A DNA stretch of 64,000 bases from Trichosphaerium sp. ATCC 40318 (lineage: Eukaryota > Discosea > Flabellinia > Trichosidae): assembly GCA_038496445.1 (NCBI GenBank), contig JALMLS010000455.1, forward strand, positions 744,001 through 808,000, in the 5' to 3' direction. The notes under the pieces are model-generated. The model saw only the letters and a program-made list of their open reading frames with translations, searched no databases and was not told where the DNA came from. A program made the translations under genes and the position numbers. Within the stretch, counting starts at the first letter, position 1; each line of letters begins with the position of its first letter. Shown in pieces: positions 59,768 to 64,000 of this stretch.

Positions 59768-60231
59768 TTAAGGGACGCTGAGAAGGAATGACCTTAGCCC
59801 CACGGGCATCTTCGGGCTTTAAACCCATCTAAAATCGCGTAAAAATGCTGAAAAATAGGATAGCGAACTGTGTAAATTGATTACTTGAGTTCAAATGCCC
59901 GAAATTTCATTTTTGCCAACTTTTTGAGACGCATTTTAGGTGTGTAGAGCAAATTCGTTATTTTTTGGCTTTCAAATTGAGACGATTGAAAGTAAAACGA
60001 ACATGTACTACATGTGTAGATGCTATGGGTAACGTAGTTTTGAACAAATGTGTTTTGAACAGAAAGATTGAAAAATGCAGTCGTTTTTTGAAAAAAAGCT
60101 TTTGCAACAAAAAACGTCACAAAGGCACACGCTAAAAGTTGGGTTTTTCAAAAGCCCTCATGTCAAAGATATAGGCCCGAAAATTTGAGCCGATTTGAAC
60201 AATTTCTGCACATCTCAGCGTGCCCCCTTAA
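59768..60231. mobile_element. Candidate TTAA-flanked small TIR element
   Basis: Left end TTAA then GGGACGCTGAGAAGG (59768 on). The reverse complement of the right end (60231 down) reads TTAA then GGGGGCACGCTGAGATG. TTAA at both ends is the piggyBac-type duplication. The TIRs are imperfect (about 15 bp with a 2-nt indel). About 456 bp interior, no transposase. A minus-strand frame inside (59881-60120) has no known similarity. Confidence 0.45.
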
Positions 60232-60443
60232 TTCAAAGGTAAAGTCAAGTGAAGAAGATGCAGGCTTTTGCGCTTTCCCATAAAGTCTACTTACTTGTAT
60301 ATCCGTCACTTTGCCTTACTCTAGGAAGTAATATTTTTTGTACGTTGGTTAACTTGAAAGTGTATTCAGAGAACATCCCTTGCTAATGTCTGTTCAGGGA
60401 ACGTGCTCTGGTTATCACACAATCAAAATATCATTGCTTGGGG

Positions 60444-62298
60444 ATGTTAGCATCACATGTTCTTACCAGTATCGCAATTATCTTTATTATTTGCTGTCTC
60501 GTTCCCGTACAATCTCAAAACATGTCAAGTACAGTTATTGGAAGTGGGCTAGAAGGTAATAAGTTGTGCTAGTACTGTATCTGACTCAGATGTAGGCGAC
60601 GCTGTACTTTCAACACTCCCAGAGTCTGTTATGATGAGAGACCCATCGTGTATGTCTTTACGAGTCTTTTTTAATCATTGTGGATAGTTATAGAAGTCAT
60701 TGAACCCGATCTAAAGCTTGCATTTTCGGATAGTGGCAACCATGTAATACGACTTTTATCCAAACGTGTAGTGACAATCATTGTGGGTACGATGCTCGCT
60801 AATTGCATGTTCAATAACACTATACACTCAGGTACACCAGGGCAAGCAGGGGAATCTACAGACAACACTAAAGGTGTAGACGCTCGCATTGATACTCCAA
60901 AAGGTTCTAATCTCAAGTGTTTTATATTATTATCACTAACACGTGCGCATGAAGGGTTGCTACAATCTGAATTATTTGGATTTATTTTCTGCGACTCTGG
61001 TAACGATAGAGTGATGCGTATTGATCCTATGACACAAACTATCCATACACTTGCAGACACCGACAAAGGTACACTTTAACTACAGGCACTTGTTGATATT
61101 TGTCGTAGCTGCCGCGTTCTCATGCAGCGGAATATCTCAAAGTACTGGAAACGACTCTAAAATATACATTGCAGATCCTGTGAATAGTGCCATATGGACA
61201 ATTGTAAGAAACAACAAAGTCCAAAAGACATTACTTACAATTATCTGATTTTAGGACAGCCAAGAGACGTTGACACGTTTGGCTGTTGACCTTGCTGGTC
61301 CTCCTGTAGATATCACTATCGTACCTGAATTGGCTACTATACAAAATGTGCTATGTGTTTCTATACCCAGTAGACATATCTTACACCTCTTTTTTGATGT
61401 TGCTCCATTTAACGCTACCCTTGGCACACTCGATTCTCCAGGTATGTTTGAACTTTCTTTTTCTACCAAAGGCAACTAACAACTGAAGGGTATATTCATG
61501 GTGGTGCTAGTATTTTTGGGAACGGTCATTTTAATACTCCAATGAATGTTGCTTCCTCTAAAGCACGTTCATGAATTATCGGTCATATGTTAATACATTT
61601 GTATCTAGGATAGAATCTATGTAAGTGATACTGGAAATCAAGTTGTACGTACTATAAGAGCGACTCCTCTTGGTTCTTTAGTAATATGGACTCTCTTAGG
61701 AAACACAACCAAGTACGAATTTGATTTTCTTTTTCGAAAAAGCCATAAGATCTAATAGAAAAATAGAGGTTTTTCTGGCGATGAAACATCATTGTTATTC
61801 GAAGTGAGATCCATTTGACTATTCTTATTTTTTTCTGATGTTTGTATTCTTGTAGACTCAAGTTGATACGCCTTTGGGGCTTGCTTTTATTAATAAAAGT
61901 AGGGCAGCATTATATGTTGTAGATAGCAAAAACTACAGGATAAGAGGTACTCAAAAAACTTACTTGAACGATGTGATTAACTCCTTCTGTTGTCAGAATT
62001 CTCTCCTGGTTCTTCTTTTAACTCCTTCCAAACGCTACCTCCTCTTGCCCCACCAACCACTATTGCTCCTACATCTGTAGCACCAACAATAGAGCCAACA
62101 GAATCACCAACAGATCCTCCAATTCCAACACCTTCACTTGGCCAAACTACAGAATCGCCAACAAACCAGCCAACAAACCAGCCTACAATGCCAACAACAT
62201 CTTCACCAAACCAACCAACTTCAACACAGTTTAGTAGTGCAGTCATAAATATTTGGAGTATTTTTATATCAGCAATGAGCGTATTGTGTTTGTTGTAG
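60444..62298 (+). CDS. Secreted NHL-repeat protein with Thr/Pro stalk and probable GPI anchor (copy 2)
   Basis: ATG 60444 starts a signal peptide (MLASHVLTSIAIIFIICCLV..QSQ). The exon plan is as in copy 1: KLAFSDSGNHVIRLLSKRVV, FGFIFCDSGNDRVMRIDPMT, SKIYIADPVNSAIWTI, TLTRLAVDLAGPPVDITIV, RIYVSDTGNQVVRTI, LYVVDSKNYRIRG. The stalk (TESPTDPPIPTPS, NQPTNQPTMPTTS) is shorter than copy 1, and the hydrophobic tail (WSIFISAMSVLCLL) ends at the stop. Some exons (e.g. 60955-61075 and 61200-61320) are nearly identical to copy 1 at the DNA level while others have diverged, suggesting patchy conversion. Likely a surface receptor or adhesion protein of the same family. Confidence 0.76.
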
Positions 62299-63328
62299 AA
62301 ATACATTCGTTATTGTTCACGTACACTTGAGGGTACGCATTGAATAAACTGTTTAGCCAAGCTTTGCACTTTTTCTGTCTTACCCTCACTCCACAATCAC
62401 TATTGTTGTGATGAAACTACCCAACGCGCTGCGTTAAGCAACATATTTTCGTATTTGGTAGATACCAGCTATTTGAAAACAGAGATACGCAGCTAGGCGG
62501 TGTTTGTTCACGTACAGAATAAATTCACTATTGTTTTAAAACAAAAACTTTATGACGGAGATTTATTGACGCCTAAAGACAACTTGTGAACACGTGCCAA
62601 AGTAGTCAGAGATATCTCTTATGGTACTGTGCGGTTATAGCTAGAAAACAAAACTATGTTTAGTGTTGACTTATTTCTCAGAAAACATCCAACAACAAAT
62701 CAATACAAACTGAGTCCTTTTCCTTTGATGCGTGTCAGCAATCTCCGTAAACGTCACCACAATTAACCAGCCGTAAATTAAGCTGGTCTATAGGTAAATT
62801 AAGCTGGTCTATAGGGCGGGTCTTAAACCAAATATCCAACATCAAGGTTACCAAATACTTGGTACCCGAATGAGTGAAGTTCATCATCATATTCGTGGAA
62901 TTGCTATTTTTTTTTGCTAAATTATTTGATAACTTATTACCACAGTTGACTTTGCCGTTTGGTCACGAAGACAACTGACGCGGTATCTTTTTTGCTAGTA
63001 CGTAAACGCATTATTCTCTTGTAGGGAATATTCTTCGTACAGATTTTCTATTTAGGTCAGCAAAAAGTAATTTGTTCGATTTAAAGTCATTTCGTGGTAA
63101 AGGTATGTTTATAAGGCGTAACCATTCCGAGTTTATTAGAAAAACGTGATATCAGATACTCCAAGTAAAACCGTCGCTTTTTTAATCATTCCACTTTATA
63201 CAGGTCCCAAAGCCACTACGTGGGGTTTGCGCAAGTTTAGTAAACTCTCAGGCTTTTCTCTTTACCTTTTCCAAAAAATCGCTTAACTGTAACAGACTTC
63301 TTTTAGATCTATCAGCACCTGACTCTAA
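62299..63328. other. Intergenic with a 21-bp direct repeat
   Basis: No gene seen. A perfect tandem duplication of a 21-nt unit (starts GTAAATTAAGCTGG) occupies 62773-62793 and 62794-62814. Confidence 0.6.
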
Positions 63329-64000
63329 ATGTCATCAAAGCGAGGACCATATCACCTTATAGACGATGCACCTAATACTCTATTAAATTTACCTTGTGAC
63401 ATACAACGGTACTTGTGTACATTCAATGAGGAAACATTTAAGAAGTTTCATATCCTATCAAAAAGAGCTGCTATCAACACACACTACAATACTGACCTTG
63501 AGAGAAACGGTCTTTGGATGACTTGGTATCCAAGTGGACATTCAAGATCTCATTGTAGAGTGGTTAATGGAAAAGATATCGGCGAGTTTAAACAGTGGTA
63601 TGATGATGAAAGTGGACAACTTGAAATACAGTGTTGGCTATTTGGAAAAGATGAAAAAGGAGAAGATATCTATAATGGTGATTATAAGCAGTTTTATAAG
63701 AATGGACAAATTGAACTTTGTCATAAATATGTTGATGGTATTTTGAGTGGTAATACTAAATGGTATGAAAACGGACAACTTTACTGGGAAATCAATTATT
63801 CCAATGGTAAAAGAAGTGGTGAGTGCAAAAAATACTATGATAACGGAAAAATCAAAGTTCACTGTTGGTATGTTGATGATAAAATAGAAGGGGAGGCAAC
63901 ACTGTGGTATGAAAATGGAAACATTAAAAAAAAATCAAGTTATAAAAAAGGTATTCAGAATGGTGAGCTAGAGCAGTTTTATGATAATGGACAAATTGAT
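63329..64000 (+). CDS. F-box protein with YwqK/MORN-like repeats (copy 3, runs off right edge)
   Basis: ATG 63329 opens a frame that stays open to the window end (224 codons). N-terminus: LLNLPCDIQRYLCTFNEETF then FHILSKRAAINTHYN, almost the same as copy 2 (45839). Then at least seven repeats: GEFKQWYDDESGQLEIQCW, GDYKQFYKNGQIELCHKYVD, GNTKWYENGQLYWEINY, GECKKYYDNGKIKVHCWYVD, GEATLWYENGNIKKKSSY, GELEQFYDNGQID. No intron and no break within the window. Same proposed role as copy 1: an SCF adaptor with a repeat-array recognition face. Confidence 0.78.
   Translation, partial: MSSKRGPYHLIDDAPNTLLNLPCDIQRYLCTFNEETFKKFHILSKRAAINTHYNTDLERNGLWMTWYPSGHSRSHCRVVNGKDIGEFKQWYDDESGQLEIQCWLFGKDEKGEDIYNGDYKQFYKNGQIELCHKYVDGILSGNTKWYENGQLYWEINYSNGKRSGECKKYYDNGKIKVHCWYVDDKIEGEATLWYENGNIKKKSSYKKGIQNGELEQFYDNGQID

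Noticed and set aside
59330-60231. A larger element from TTAAGGGGGGACG at about 59333 to the right end at 60231
   Set aside because: The match of the outer left end to the right end is only about 12 nt; the inner pair starting at 59768 matches further (GACGCTGAGA), so I prefer the smaller element.
61977-62306. Gly/Val-rich minus-strand ORF at the end of NHL copy 2
   Set aside because: Antisense of the Thr/Pro stalk. The plus-strand frame has the signal peptide, blades and anchor.
1-64000. tRNA, rRNA or snRNA genes
   Set aside because: I looked for the conserved T-loop box and paired arms and found no convincing case. A covariance-model search would be decisive.
1-64000. CRISPR array or bacterial operon structure
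   Set aside because: The repeats seen are coding or transposon-derived, genes are spliced, and no short regularly spaced repeats occur.

Overview
The window is AT-rich nuclear DNA of a unicellular eukaryote. Reasons: most long genes are broken by many short introns (about 20-100 nt, GT-AG, donors often gtac/gtat, T-rich 3' halves), AATAAA lies just past several stops, and the products are eukaryotic (Mediator MED14, DOT1, PHD fingers, FERM, filamin, Rho, ankyrin-PARP). I cannot name the species. Rho, FERM and filamin suggest an actin-rich, perhaps amoeboid, protist, which is inference only.

Layout. 0-1.5 kb: a Rho-like pseudoGTPase gene (minus) running off the left edge into tandem repeat exons. 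2.2-3.0 kb: a 5'-truncated LINE insertion with a 14-bp target-site duplication. 3.9-16.1 kb (minus): one giant chromatin gene with AT-hooks, two PHD fingers, a C2H2 finger and a DOT1 H3K79 methyltransferase domain. 16.8-18.5 kb (minus): a talin-head-like FERM protein, divergent from MED14 (18.7-24.5 kb, plus). 24.6-26.3 kb (minus): two small unknown genes. 26.9-30 kb: a foldback element, LRR and F-box fragments, a LINE tail and a decayed coding relic. 29.9-32.2 kb: a secreted, probably GPI-anchored NHL-repeat protein. 32.5-34.0 kb: an intronless F-box/YwqK-repeat gene. 34.6-35.9 kb: a TA-flanked TIR element. 36.8-43.6 kb: two divergent ankyrin-ADP-ribosyltransferase genes around an almost perfect palindrome centred at 40.15 kb. 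43.9-46.8 kb: a relic F-box start, a TTA-flanked MITE and a frameshifted F-box/YwqK gene. 47.3-51.8 kb (minus): an unrecognised multi-exon, probably nuclear gene. 52.6-56.6 kb: an ankyrin-filamin-coiled-coil protein. 57.3-58.6 kb (minus): an intronless F-box-LRR gene. 59.3-60.2 kb: degenerate tandem repeats and a TTAA-flanked element. 60.4-62.3 kb: a second NHL/GPI gene. 63.3 kb to the edge: a third F-box/YwqK gene.

Two gene classes are interleaved. One is conserved, intron-dense housekeeping or chromatin genes (DOT1 fusion, MED14, FERM, ankyrin-filamin). The other is quickly duplicating families: F-box/YwqK and F-box-LRR, all intronless, plus paired NHL and ankyrin-ART genes. Mobile-element remains cluster around the second class. 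Exon boundaries were read by eye from frame continuity and splice motifs, so the outer limits of multi-exon genes are firmer than individual exons.
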